Source: Chryseolinea serpens (lineage in GTDB: Bacteria > Bacteroidota > Bacteroidia > Cytophagales > Cyclobacteriaceae). Taken from it: DNA of 64,000 bases. Position 1 is the stretch's first letter. The number at the start of each line of letters is the position of its first letter. Position numbers and translations under genes: made by a program. This document shows positions 7,672 to 15,706 of this stretch, in pieces. Location of the stretch: the NCBI RefSeq assembly GCF_900129725.1, contig NZ_FQWQ01000001.1, positions 2,790,001 to 2,854,000 of the forward strand, read 5' to 3'. The notes beneath the pieces are model-generated. The model was given only the letters and a program-made list of their open reading frames with translations, did not search any database and was not told the origin of the DNA.

Positions 7672-8745
7672 TTACGCGTGCGCCACGCTCTTTTTGATCA
7701 TCGCTTCAAAAATGGGAACGAGGCTATCCAGCCCATCCTCCAAAGGCAACACCGCAGATATGCCCAGTTCGGTTTGATATTGCGCAGCAGCGGAACGGGC
7801 GTCTTGTTCGGTCATCTTCGCCGTGTTGAGCGTGATGGCCACGGTGGGAGCCCCATAAATTTTTATGAGCGCCACTTCATCTTTCACGGTAGGCAAATAG
7901 GCCGGGTAATATTCCATGTCTTTGTATTGTTTGCGCGCTGGATTGTGCTGCAGCACGACCGCATCGGCATCGGCCGAAACGATCCATTCCGCGCCGGCGG
8001 GGCCGCTGGGGTTGCGCAGGGCCGATTGTCCTTCGATAAAAATAATATCGGGTTTCGCTTCGTGGTAGCACGTCACGACGGCGTGCTCCATTTCACCGGA
8101 AATGAAATCGTTGAGGGTCGAGTCGAACACAAATCCATATTTGGCGCCTTGCATCCAGCCGGTTTGACCGGTGTAGATCATCTCGGCTTTGAAGCCTGCC
8201 TTGCGCATGGCTTCCACCAGGAACCGCGTGGTGGTGCGTTTGCCCAAGGCACAATCCGTTCCCAACACGGCGATCTTGGGACATTTCACCTCCTTGATCT
8301 TGCCCGACCAGAAGTGCAGATCTTTAAATTTTTTCGGTTTGCGTACGTCGATGATCTCCAACCCTTTTTGCTGGGCCAAGGCGGCCAGTTCGGGGATGTC
8401 AGACACATATTCATGGAGGCCGTTCACCAGGTGAAAGCCATGCTGTAAAGCGTCTTTCAATTCGGCCCGAAGCGATTCGGGGATCACGCCGCCTTTGGTG
8501 GCAACGCCCACGATGCAATAGGCCGCCTTTTGTCCTGATTTCAAAAAGTCTTCCAGGGTCGCATAAATGGGAATGTTTCGCTTCTTGCCATCGAGCACCT
8601 CACCGGCGTCTTTGCCAGCGCTTTTTGAGTCGATAAAACCCACAATGTTGAAGCGGTCGGTGCCGCGGATCAAGCCGTGTGCGGTTTTGGCATTGCTGCT
8701 GGCGAGGTATCCCCCGGTGATGACGATTGCGTTGCTTTTCTCCAT
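7672..8745 (-). CDS. dgcN: DUF1611 P-loop protein, DgcN-like
   Basis: 357 residues. The N-terminal domain looks Rossmann-like (AIVITGGYLASSNAKT, VGFIDS, IVGVATKGG). A C-terminal P-loop domain begins with GTDCALGKRTTT (162-173). This two-domain layout is that of the DUF1611 family, whose member DgcN is reported as a D-glutamate N-acetyltransferase working with the racemase DgcA. The dgcA-like gene follows 96 bases downstream on the same strand, consistent with one transcript. A perfect 7-bp dyad (8762-8776) lies 17 bases upstream of the ATG and may be an operator. Family assignment is firm; the substrate is inferred from the pairing. Confidence 0.75.
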   Translation of the reverse strand: MEKSNAIVITGGYLASSNAKTAHGLIRGTDRFNIVGFIDSKSAGKDAGEVLDGKKRNIPIYATLEDFLKSGQKAAYCIVGVATKGGVIPESLRAELKDALQHGFHLVNGLHEYVSDIPELAALAQQKGLEIIDVRKPKKFKDLHFWSGKIKEVKCPKIAVLGTDCALGKRTTTRFLVEAMRKAGFKAEMIYTGQTGWMQGAKYGFVFDSTLNDFISGEMEHAVVTCYHEAKPDIIFIEGQSALRNPSGPAGAEWIVSADADAVVLQHNPARKQYKDMEYYPAYLPTVKDEVALIKIYGAPTVAITLNTAKMTEQDARSAAAQYQTELGISAVLPLEDGLDSLVPIFEAMIKKSVAHA

Positions 8746-8761
8746 GCGTTCTATTTTGAAG

Positions 8762-8776
8762 GTCGAAAATTTCGAC
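8762..8776. promoter_or_regulatory. Palindrome in dgcN promoter region
   Basis: GTCGAAA-A-TTTCGAC is a perfect 7-bp inverted repeat around a central A. It is centred 24 bases upstream of the dgcN start in the divergent intergenic region. This is a typical position for a dimeric repressor or activator; the regulator is unknown. Confidence 0.4.
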
Positions 8777-8851
8777 TAATAAAGTGAGTTTTCAAAAGAA
8801 GGCGACGCTCAAAATAATGCCTGATCAACAGCATGAGGCCCGATTTTTGAG

Positions 8852-8859
8852 TAAATTTG
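8852..8859 (+). promoter_or_regulatory. Bacteroidota -7 box TAAATTTG
   Basis: A perfect TAnnTTTG element lies 17 bases upstream of the ATG of the lipocalin-like gene. No clear -33 TTTG is seen at the right distance, so this is only a candidate. Confidence 0.4.
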
Positions 8860-8876
8860 GTTAAACCTCAACGGCC

Positions 8877-9302
8877 ATGAAAACCATTCTATCCCTGGTT
8901 GTTTTCACCCTCCTGTACTGCCAAGCCAACAGCCAGTCCATTGTGGGCAAATGGCAGTTGGTCAAGCAAAGCAACTGCGTGGAAGAGGATTTGCCGCCCC
9001 AGGACGCTGAAACCGCAGCCCTGGTGGAAGACATGAAAGGCATGGCCGGCTCCATACCCCAGGTGATCGAATTCAAAGACAACAACACCGGCCAGGAAAG
9101 CTCCAAGATCGTGAGCCACAAAAAGGCCTACAACTCCAAGTCTTTTCTTTATAAATACAGTGGCGAAAGCCTCTACATCCTCGACAAAAAATCGCATACC
9201 ATCATCGAAGGTTTTTCCGTGGAAAAGATCGATGGCGACTCCCTGATCATCACGAACAGTTCCCGGGTGTGCGAAACGAAGGTGTTTGTGAAGCTCAAAT
9301 GA
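8877..9302 (+). CDS. Secreted lipocalin-like protein
   Basis: 141 residues with an N-terminal signal peptide (MKTILSLVVFTLLYCQANSQ). The mature part starts SIVGKWQLVKQ, the G-x-W start typical of lipocalin-like beta-barrel proteins, and continues as alternating short strands (VIEFKDNNTG, FLYKYSGESLYIL, SLIITNSS). Two cysteines in the mature part (SNCVEE and SRVCETK) could form a disulphide. Function and ligand are unknown. It is the first + strand gene after the divergent dgcN promoter and is followed 56 bases later by rlmN. Confidence 0.6.
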   Translation: MKTILSLVVFTLLYCQANSQSIVGKWQLVKQSNCVEEDLPPQDAETAALVEDMKGMAGSIPQVIEFKDNNTGQESSKIVSHKKAYNSKSFLYKYSGESLYILDKKSHTIIEGFSVEKIDGDSLIITNSSRVCETKVFVKLK

Positions 9303-9346
9303 CCCCCGGCCCCCTTTTTCCAGCCTGAAAAGTTCGCTTCTTTCCC

Positions 9347-9354
9347 TACCTTTG
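9347..9354 (+). promoter_or_regulatory. -7 box TACCTTTG directly before rlmN
   Basis: A perfect TAnnTTTG lies only 4 bases before the rlmN ATG. Because Bacteroidota transcription starts a few bases after this box, the rlmN mRNA would be leaderless or nearly so. Confidence 0.5.
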
Positions 9355-9358
9355 CCCC

Positions 9359-10402
9359 ATGGTAGAGACGGCAAAGCGCGATATCCGGAAGCTAAAGCTC
9401 GATGAGCTGAAGGAATTCTTTGTGCAGCATGGGGAAAAGCCCTTCCGGGCCCAGCAGGTCTATGAGTGGCTCTGGAACAAATCGGCCAAGGATTTCGACC
9501 AGATGAGCAACCTTTCGATAGGGCTGCGCGACATGCTGAAAACGCATTTTACCATCAATCACATCAAAGTTGACCACATGCAGCGCAGTGCCGACGGCAC
9601 CATCAAGAACGCCGTGACGCTGTTCGATGGCATGGTGGTGGAATCGGTGCTCATTCCCACCGAAAAGCGCATCACGGCCTGTGTTTCCTCCCAGGTGGGT
9701 TGCAGCCTGGCTTGCAAGTTTTGCGCTACGGCTCGCCTGAAACGCCAGCGCAACCTCAGCCCCGACGAGATCTACGACCAGGTGGTGGCCATCCGCGAGC
9801 AGGCCGAGTTGTTCTTCAACCGTCCCCTCACCAACATCGTCTTCATGGGCATGGGCGAACCCCTTTTGAACTACGCCAACGTGATGACGGCCATCGACAA
9901 GATCACCGCCCAAAAAGGACTGGCCATGGCCTCCAAGCGCATCACCGTGTCGACGGTGGGCATCGCCAAAATGATCATCAAAATGGCCGACGACAAGGTG
10001 AAGTTCAACCTCGCCGTGTCGCTACACGCCGCGCTGGACAAGACCCGCTCGTCGATCATGCCCATCAACGACACCAACCCCCTGGAAGAGCTGGGCGACG
10101 CCCTGCGTTATTGGTATGACAAGACCAAGCGCAAAGTGACCTATGAGTACGTGGTCTGGAAAGGCATCAACGACACCGAAGAGCATGCCCGGGCGCTACT
10201 GAAATTCTGCAAGATCATCCCCTCGAAAGTAAACCTCATCGAATATAACCCCATCGATGACGGTGAATTTCAACAGGCTTCCGAGGAAGCCCTGAATATG
10301 TATATGGACCTGTTGGAACGGAACGGCATCACTACCCGCATCCGTAAAAGCCGCGGCAAAGACATCGATGCCGCGTGTGGGCAACTGGCCAATAAAACTT
10401 AA
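9359..10402 (+). CDS. rlmN: 23S rRNA (A2503-C2)/tRNA (A37-C2) methyltransferase RlmN
   Basis: 347 residues, the family's usual length. It is a radical-SAM enzyme that methylates C2 of adenosine 2503 in 23S rRNA and of A37 in some tRNAs. The CxxxCxxC cluster is C115-C119-C122 (GCSLACKFC). The N-terminal helical domain (LDELKEFF..GEKPFRAQQVYEWLW) is typical. GMGEPLLN, the SAM-binding GGE-like motif, is present, and the second catalytic cysteine is C340 in AACGQL near the C-terminus. All catalytic elements are intact. The -7 promoter box abuts the start codon. Confidence 0.96.
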   Translation: MVETAKRDIRKLKLDELKEFFVQHGEKPFRAQQVYEWLWNKSAKDFDQMSNLSIGLRDMLKTHFTINHIKVDHMQRSADGTIKNAVTLFDGMVVESVLIPTEKRITACVSSQVGCSLACKFCATARLKRQRNLSPDEIYDQVVAIREQAELFFNRPLTNIVFMGMGEPLLNYANVMTAIDKITAQKGLAMASKRITVSTVGIAKMIIKMADDKVKFNLAVSLHAALDKTRSSIMPINDTNPLEELGDALRYWYDKTKRKVTYEYVVWKGINDTEEHARALLKFCKIIPSKVNLIEYNPIDDGEFQQASEEALNMYMDLLERNGITTRIRKSRGKDIDAACGQLANKT

Positions 10403-10431
10403 TTTGCCTTTCGTGCATCCTAACCCAAACA

Positions 10432-11142
10432 ATGCTTCGGACAAGCACTTTTAATGGTCGTATGGAGAGTTGGCTAAAACTCGTTTTGATCACGGTCCTG
10501 CTGGCGGGCACCGCTGGTTCGGGATGGGCGCAGAAAAGAACGCGGGGCATCGTGGTGGACTCGATGTCCATGTCGGCGATGCCGGGGGTACAGGTCATGA
10601 TCAAGCGAACCAAACGGGGGACCATCACCGACGCTTCCGGCGTATTTGTGGTGAACACGTTGCCCACGGACACCCTGGTGCTCACCTCCCTGGGCTATCG
10701 CACGATCACACTGCCCCTGATCTTTGAAGAAGAGGACATCTTGATCCGCATGAGCGAGCGCGTGAAGATCCTCAAAGAGATCACCATCACCGGCGCGCGC
10801 ATCGGCGAGAACGACATCATCCGGACCGAGCATACCAAGCCTAAGAAAATGACCGTGCACGATGCCTTCTCCAGTCCGTGGGAGTATTTTTCAAGAGACC
10901 AGAAGGAACGGCGCAAAGTGGTGAAGCTCATTAACGAGAACGACCGCATCAAGACCTACATCTCGATCGTGAACGACCAAACGCTGCGGGAAACCATCAT
11001 GGAGGAGCTGGACATCACGGAAACCCAATACTACAGCACCCTGGCTCGCTTCAACCAGCAAAGCCGCGATGTGTTGTATTCGACCGATCCCGAGGAAATC
11101 ATCATATCTTTGAAATCTTTCTTTGCCCGGACGTATCATTAG
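10432..11142 (+). CDS. Secreted protein with carboxypeptidase-regulatory-like domain
   Basis: 236 residues from the first ATG; a start at 10462 (MESWLKLVLITVLL) would give a tidier signal peptide ending GSGWAQ. The mature N-terminus is a carboxypeptidase-D regulatory-like beta-sandwich (RGIVVDSMSMSAMPGVQV, TDASGVFVVNTLPTDTLVLT, SLGYRT), the plug-like fold also found at the start of TonB-dependent receptors. The rest is charged and helical (DQKERRKVVKLINENDR). There is no TonB box or barrel, so it is a stand-alone periplasmic or surface protein of unknown role. It lies 29 bases after rlmN and may be co-transcribed. Confidence 0.65.
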   Translation: MLRTSTFNGRMESWLKLVLITVLLAGTAGSGWAQKRTRGIVVDSMSMSAMPGVQVMIKRTKRGTITDASGVFVVNTLPTDTLVLTSLGYRTITLPLIFEEEDILIRMSERVKILKEITITGARIGENDIIRTEHTKPKKMTVHDAFSSPWEYFSRDQKERRKVVKLINENDRIKTYISIVNDQTLRETIMEELDITETQYYSTLARFNQQSRDVLYSTDPEEIIISLKSFFARTYH

Positions 11143-11179
11143 GGAAAGCCCCGTCGTATAGACCTATAAATCCCTGCTC

Positions 11180-12046
11180 ATGAAAACTGCACCAGCCTGG
11201 GTGGACCGGACCCTGTATCCCTTTACCTCGCATTGGCTGAAGGTGGAGGAGAACGAACTCCACTATATCGATGAAGGCCAGGGCGAAGTGCTGCTCTTTG
11301 TCCATGGCACACCGGAATGGTCCTTCGGCTTTCGCGACCTGGTCAAGGCCTTACGGGACAGTTATCGATGCGTGGCGGTGGACCTGCTGGGCTTTGGGTT
11401 GTCGGACAAACCTCCCGGCGAATTCTATACCTGCGCAGCGCACAGCGGGCGGTTGGAGAAATTCATCCAACAATTGGCATTGAAAAACATCAACATCGTT
11501 GCCAATGATTTCGGGGGGAGCATCGCGATGAGCTATGCCTTGCAGCACCCGGAAAATGTGAACCGGATCGTGCTCTTCAACACCTGGATGCGCTCGTTGA
11601 AAGCAGAGCCGCACTATACACGGCCGGCGCGCGTGCTCCGTTCGATCGTTGGCAAATTTCTTTATCATACCTTGAACACGCCGGTAAACACCATCATGCC
11701 GGCGGCGTATGGCGACAAAAAGAAACTGACCAAAAAAGTGCATCAGCACTATAAAGACGCCTTGCCCAAAGGCGACCGTAAAGGGCCGTATGCATTCGCG
11801 TTAGAGATGAGTTATGCCCACGATTGGTGGCAACAGTTGTGGGACAACATGGACCGGTTTGATGCAAACCGTTTCCTCATCTTTTGGGGTCTTAAAGATT
11901 CCTTTGTTCCCCCTGCCGAACTGGCCCAATGGAAAACCAAGTTACCGGGCGCCACGTTCGTGGAGTTCGACGATGCCGGTCATTTTGTGCAGGAGGAAAA
12001 ACCGCAGGAGATGGTGCGTGGGATCCGGGAATTTTTGGTGCGCTAG
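11180..12046 (+). CDS. Alpha/beta hydrolase, haloalkane-dehalogenase-like
   Basis: 288 residues with a complete alpha/beta-hydrolase core. It has the oxyanion-hole HGTPEWS, an aspartate nucleophile elbow (IVANDFGGSIAM; Asp rather than Ser), an acid Asp in GLKDSFVPP and a catalytic His in DAGHFVQEE. An Asp nucleophile and HGxP motif are characteristic of haloalkane dehalogenases and related epoxide hydrolases. The real substrate cannot be read from the sequence; many environmental members act on other compounds. It ends 3 bases before the convergent rhomboid gene stop. Confidence 0.75.
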   Translation: MKTAPAWVDRTLYPFTSHWLKVEENELHYIDEGQGEVLLFVHGTPEWSFGFRDLVKALRDSYRCVAVDLLGFGLSDKPPGEFYTCAAHSGRLEKFIQQLALKNINIVANDFGGSIAMSYALQHPENVNRIVLFNTWMRSLKAEPHYTRPARVLRSIVGKFLYHTLNTPVNTIMPAAYGDKKKLTKKVHQHYKDALPKGDRKGPYAFALEMSYAHDWWQQLWDNMDRFDANRFLIFWGLKDSFVPPAELAQWKTKLPGATFVEFDDAGHFVQEEKPQEMVRGIREFLVR

Positions 12047-12049
12047 CGA

Positions 12050-12940
12050 TTATTTTTTGCTGGCGTTGAAGAGTTTTTCTTTCTCTTCTTTTGTGAGGCT
12101 TTCATAGCCACCGTCGGAGATCTTGTCGAGAATGGCGTCGATCTCGGCTTGCGAGATAGCCGAAGCCTTATTCGGTTTTCTACCGGATGATGTCTCTTTG
12201 CGATAGGTCACTTTCACATTGCGGCGGGGTGCAAACAAATTTTTGATCCACTGCAGGAGAAAGGTGACCCAGCCTCCCAGGTTATTGCCGCGTTGCAGTT
12301 GTTTGATGTAGACGAAGCCCATCAGCGCCCCACCCAGGTGAGCGAGGTTACCGCCGATGTTTCCCTGTGAGATGCCGAGGAAAGAAGTGATGACAAAGAA
12401 GGCGGCGATGTATTTTATCCGAACCGGTCCGATGAGGATCAGAAAGAACGTATGATCCGGCAGCAGCGTCGCCGCGGCAACGACGATCGAGAAGACGGCA
12501 GCAGATGCACCCACCATTCCCGGAAAACTAAGCGAACGTTCGATGTAAAACGGAACGGTATTGAACATGAGCAGGTACACCAGCGCCCCCGCCAGTCCAC
12601 CCAACACATACATCGACACCAGTTTATCGCTGCCGAGATATTCGGCGAAAAGACTGCCGAAAAAATAAAGGGCCAGCATGTTGTAAAGGATGTGCGTAAT
12701 ATCCCATTGGCTATGCGCAAACATGTAGGTGACCAGCGTCCAGGGGCGCGTCAGGAATTCACCAAATACGGGTGGTATGGAGAACTGGCGATACACCAGA
12801 CTAGCGAACCACTCCGTGCCTGTCCAATCACTGATCAGGAACAGTACGCCCATCGTCAAAAAAATCACCACGTTGATGATGATCAACTGCACGTGTGCGT
12901 TGTTGTAGCGTTGAAAGGCGTGTTTAAAATCGTCGAACAT
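12050..12940 (-). CDS. Rhomboid-family intramembrane protease (second of pair)
   Basis: 296 residues from MFDDFKHAF at 12940; a longer ORF to 13015 would overlap the upstream rhomboid and is rejected. Six membrane helices with HSQWDITHILYNML (helix-2 H/N region), the serine motif GAS (S146, MVGASAAVF) and catalytic H201 (NLAHLGGALMGF). The usual GxSG is GASA here. A cytosolic C-terminal extension ends in a helix pair (ILDKISDGGYESLTKEEKEK) found in many Bacteroidota rhomboids. It is the last gene of a mutL-rhomboid-rhomboid run, 19 bases after its paralogue. Confidence 0.85.
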   Translation of the reverse strand: MFDDFKHAFQRYNNAHVQLIIINVVIFLTMGVLFLISDWTGTEWFASLVYRQFSIPPVFGEFLTRPWTLVTYMFAHSQWDITHILYNMLALYFFGSLFAEYLGSDKLVSMYVLGGLAGALVYLLMFNTVPFYIERSLSFPGMVGASAAVFSIVVAAATLLPDHTFFLILIGPVRIKYIAAFFVITSFLGISQGNIGGNLAHLGGALMGFVYIKQLQRGNNLGGWVTFLLQWIKNLFAPRRNVKVTYRKETSSGRKPNKASAISQAEIDAILDKISDGGYESLTKEEKEKLFNASKK

Positions 12941-12959
12941 ATTCTCTACGCGGCGTCTA

Positions 12960-13589
12960 CTAATTTCCTTGCTTTCGCCAGGCGGTGATGATGAAAAATC
13001 CAAAGACCACTCCACCCAGGTGGGCGAAGTGAGCGGTGTTGCCGCTCGGGTCCATCATAAAACTGAGCCCACCCAAAAGCAACACCAGGTATTTCGCTTT
13101 GATGGGGATGGGTGGGATGAGCAGTTGTATTTCCATATTTGGAAACAACATACCGAAGGCCGTCAGCAAACCGTAGATGGCACCGGATGCGCCTACCATA
13201 GTTCCAAAGCCTCCGACATGGAAAACCAGGTCTACAAAAATATTGAATAAGCCGGCACCGACCCCGGTAATCAGGTAAAAAATAGTGAATCGTTTGACTC
13301 CCCAGTAGCTTTCCAGTATCGGTCCCATAAACGCAAGGGTCAGCATATTGAAAAAAATGTGACTGATACCGCCATGCATAAACATATAGGTGAAAAGCTG
13401 GTAGGGTCGGAAACAACCTGCATGGGTGTTGTACAGCGAAAGATAGGCCGTAATGACATCGACAGGGCCCGAAAAGGTGCAACCGCTCACATCGACGAGT
13501 GGAGTCAGTTTGCCCGCCAGAAACGATCCTACAAAAACGAGGACGTTGATCATGATCAGATTTCGTACAACCGGAGTAAGTCTCAGCAT
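12960..13589 (-). CDS. Rhomboid-family intramembrane serine protease
   Basis: 209 residues, a compact six-helix rhomboid. The catalytic serine is S135 in GASGAIYG and the histidine H190 in HFAHLGGVVFGF; the helix-2 motif is MHGGISHIFFNM. All signature residues are present, so it should be active and cleave transmembrane segments in the inner membrane. It starts 30 bases after mutL on the same strand and is followed by a second rhomboid, so the three genes probably share a transcript. Natural substrates are unknown. Confidence 0.92.
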   Translation of the reverse strand: MLRLTPVVRNLIMINVLVFVGSFLAGKLTPLVDVSGCTFSGPVDVITAYLSLYNTHAGCFRPYQLFTYMFMHGGISHIFFNMLTLAFMGPILESYWGVKRFTIFYLITGVGAGLFNIFVDLVFHVGGFGTMVGASGAIYGLLTAFGMLFPNMEIQLLIPPIPIKAKYLVLLLGGLSFMMDPSGNTAHFAHLGGVVFGFFIITAWRKQGN

Positions 13590-13619
13590 AATAAAATGAT
13601 TGGTCTTCGTCTGTATAGT

Positions 13620-15422
13620 CTACCGAAAGTAAGCTTCTATTTTATTCAACTCAAAAATAAAAAACGTAGGTTTTCCATCGGGAGCATAGTTTGGGGTGGA
13701 GCATACGAATAAATTGTCGATCAGGGCCTGCATTTCCTCGCGCGCCAGCACCTGTCCGGCTTTCAGGGCAGCGCGGCGGGCCAGGGCGCGGGCCAGGTTT
13801 TCCCGCAACGGCAGGGAAAGCTCGGCCTGGTTGATCTTGAACTGCTCGATGAGCCCCTCAAACAATTCCTTCTCCCGGCTGGCCGGAATATTACCGGGCA
13901 CACCGTTTACCAGCAAGGTATTTTTGCCGAACACTTCGATCCGGAAGCCCAACGACTCAATTTCCTGTTGCATTTCCAGCACCAGCGCAAAGTCGGCCGC
14001 AGGAAACGTAATAGCCTGGGGGAAAAGGCTTTGCTGGCTTTGGGCCGATTTATTTTTTACCTGCGTCAAAAATTTCTCGTATAAGATCCGTTCATGTGCG
14101 GCCTGCTGGTCTACGATCATCATGCCCGATTTCACCTGTTTAACGATATAACGGTTGTGAAGTTGGAAACATGTTTTTTGTTCCAACGGCGCGTCGGCCT
14201 GTTGGTTTAGGGCGCTCTCGAAACGCAGGGTTTGCACGGGCGCGGTGTCCGGCGGCACATTCAGGCGTACGGGCGGCACCTCGCCTTCGTATAGCCGCTC
14301 CCAGTTTTCACGACTGCTGCGGGGCACGGCACTGAAGCGCTCTTCGAAATAGACTTCGCGAGTTTGGTTCGAGGCCTGCGACAGTTTGGAAATAATATTT
14401 ACGTCGGCATCGAAATCGATGGCCGGTGTCAGGTTGTGGGCGCCCAACGCCTGGCGGACGGCCGACAGCACCACCGCATAGACGGCCCGTTCGTCGTCGA
14501 ACTTGATCTCGGTCTTGGTGGGGTGCACGTTCACGTCGATGTGCTTTGGATCGATCTCGATGAAAAGCACGTAGAAGGGAAATGTATTTTCAGGCAACAA
14601 GCCTGCGTAGGCCCCCATGATGGCGTGATTCAGGTAGTTGCTCCGGATGAAGCGTTTGTTGACAAACAAAAATTGTTCGCCGCGTTTCTTCTTTGCCCCG
14701 TGGGGTTTGCCCAGGTAGCCGGTGATCTTCACCAGCGGTGTCTCCTCCTGGCAGGCCGCCAGTTGCTCCTGGTAGGACTTGCCAAAAATGTTGACGATGC
14801 GCTGGCTCAGCTTGGCCGGATGCAGGTCATACTCCAGGGTGTCGGTCTCGATCAACTGAAAGCCTACTTCGGGATGGGCCAGTGCCAGGCGCTGAAATTC
14901 ATCGACGATGTGTTGGTATTCGTTGGCGTTCGACTTCAGGAAATTGCGTCGCGCCGGGATGTTGAAGAAAAGATTTTTCACGCTGATGCTGGTGCCCGCC
15001 TCGCAGGCTACCGGTTCCTGGCGTTTCACATCCGATCCCTCCACCACGACAAGCGTGCCCAGCTCCTGGTCGTGGGGACGCGTTTTCATTTCCATTTGCG
15101 ACACGGCGGCCAGCGAGGCCAGGGCTTCGCCGCGGAAGCCCATGGTATGGAGGGTGAACAGATCTTCGGCGGAGCGGATCTTGGAGGTGGCGTGACGCTC
15201 CAGGCTCATGCGTGCGTCGGTCTCCGACATGCCCTTGCCATTGTCGATCACCTGCAGCAAGGTCTTGCCCGCTTCTTTGAGGATCAGTTTGATTTGGGTG
15301 GCATCGGCGTCGATAGAATTTTCCATCAGCTCTTTCACGGCCGAGGCAGGGCGCTGCACCACTTCACCGGCGGCGATCTGGTTGGCTATGGAGTCCGGTA
15401 AAAGCTGAATGATATCAGGCAT
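13620..15422 (-). CDS. mutL: DNA mismatch repair protein MutL
   Basis: 600 residues. The GHKL ATPase N-terminus is intact: KELMENSIDA, DNGKGM, TMGFRGEALASL. A transducer domain (DVNVHPTK) follows. The C-terminal dimerisation domain contains DQQAAHERILYE at 438-449, which corresponds to the endonuclease motif DQHA-X2-E-X4-E with His replaced by Gln. The place where nicking MutLs have CPHGRP reads APDGKP (580-585). The protein therefore should bind and signal with MutS, but its metal-dependent nicking site looks altered. Two rhomboid genes follow on the same strand. The start at 15422 (MPDIIQLLPDSIANQIAAGE) is standard. Confidence 0.95.
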   Translation of the reverse strand: MPDIIQLLPDSIANQIAAGEVVQRPASAVKELMENSIDADATQIKLILKEAGKTLLQVIDNGKGMSETDARMSLERHATSKIRSAEDLFTLHTMGFRGEALASLAAVSQMEMKTRPHDQELGTLVVVEGSDVKRQEPVACEAGTSISVKNLFFNIPARRNFLKSNANEYQHIVDEFQRLALAHPEVGFQLIETDTLEYDLHPAKLSQRIVNIFGKSYQEQLAACQEETPLVKITGYLGKPHGAKKKRGEQFLFVNKRFIRSNYLNHAIMGAYAGLLPENTFPFYVLFIEIDPKHIDVNVHPTKTEIKFDDERAVYAVVLSAVRQALGAHNLTPAIDFDADVNIISKLSQASNQTREVYFEERFSAVPRSSRENWERLYEGEVPPVRLNVPPDTAPVQTLRFESALNQQADAPLEQKTCFQLHNRYIVKQVKSGMMIVDQQAAHERILYEKFLTQVKNKSAQSQQSLFPQAITFPAADFALVLEMQQEIESLGFRIEVFGKNTLLVNGVPGNIPASREKELFEGLIEQFKINQAELSLPLRENLARALARRAALKAGQVLAREEMQALIDNLFVCSTPNYAPDGKPTFFIFELNKIEAYFR

Positions 15423-15706
15423 GCAATGAATATACGCTTAACAGGTCACAAAAATGTGTCATTCGATCTGCATTCTAAAGACAATTCTGGAAGAACATTC
15501 CGTTCCATAGCCTTGTTTTTTATTTTATACGCTTCGGAATAAGGAAATAAGGACGCTGGTCGTTGATCCGTTAGCCGGGCTATAGCGCGAGTTACCTCCG
15601 TTGGCTTATCTTCAAAGGGCAATATGTTTAAATCCCCTTTCAATTCATTAATTTTATACTTTACACTTTGGAGGCTTCATTTTTTAAACTCTCAACATCA
15701 AACCGA

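Noticed and set aside
15446-15643. 65-residue ORF on the - strand between mutL and the GH3 fusion gene
   Set aside because: No recognisable motif, signal or promoter. The AT-rich gap of 284 bases more likely holds the two divergent promoters.
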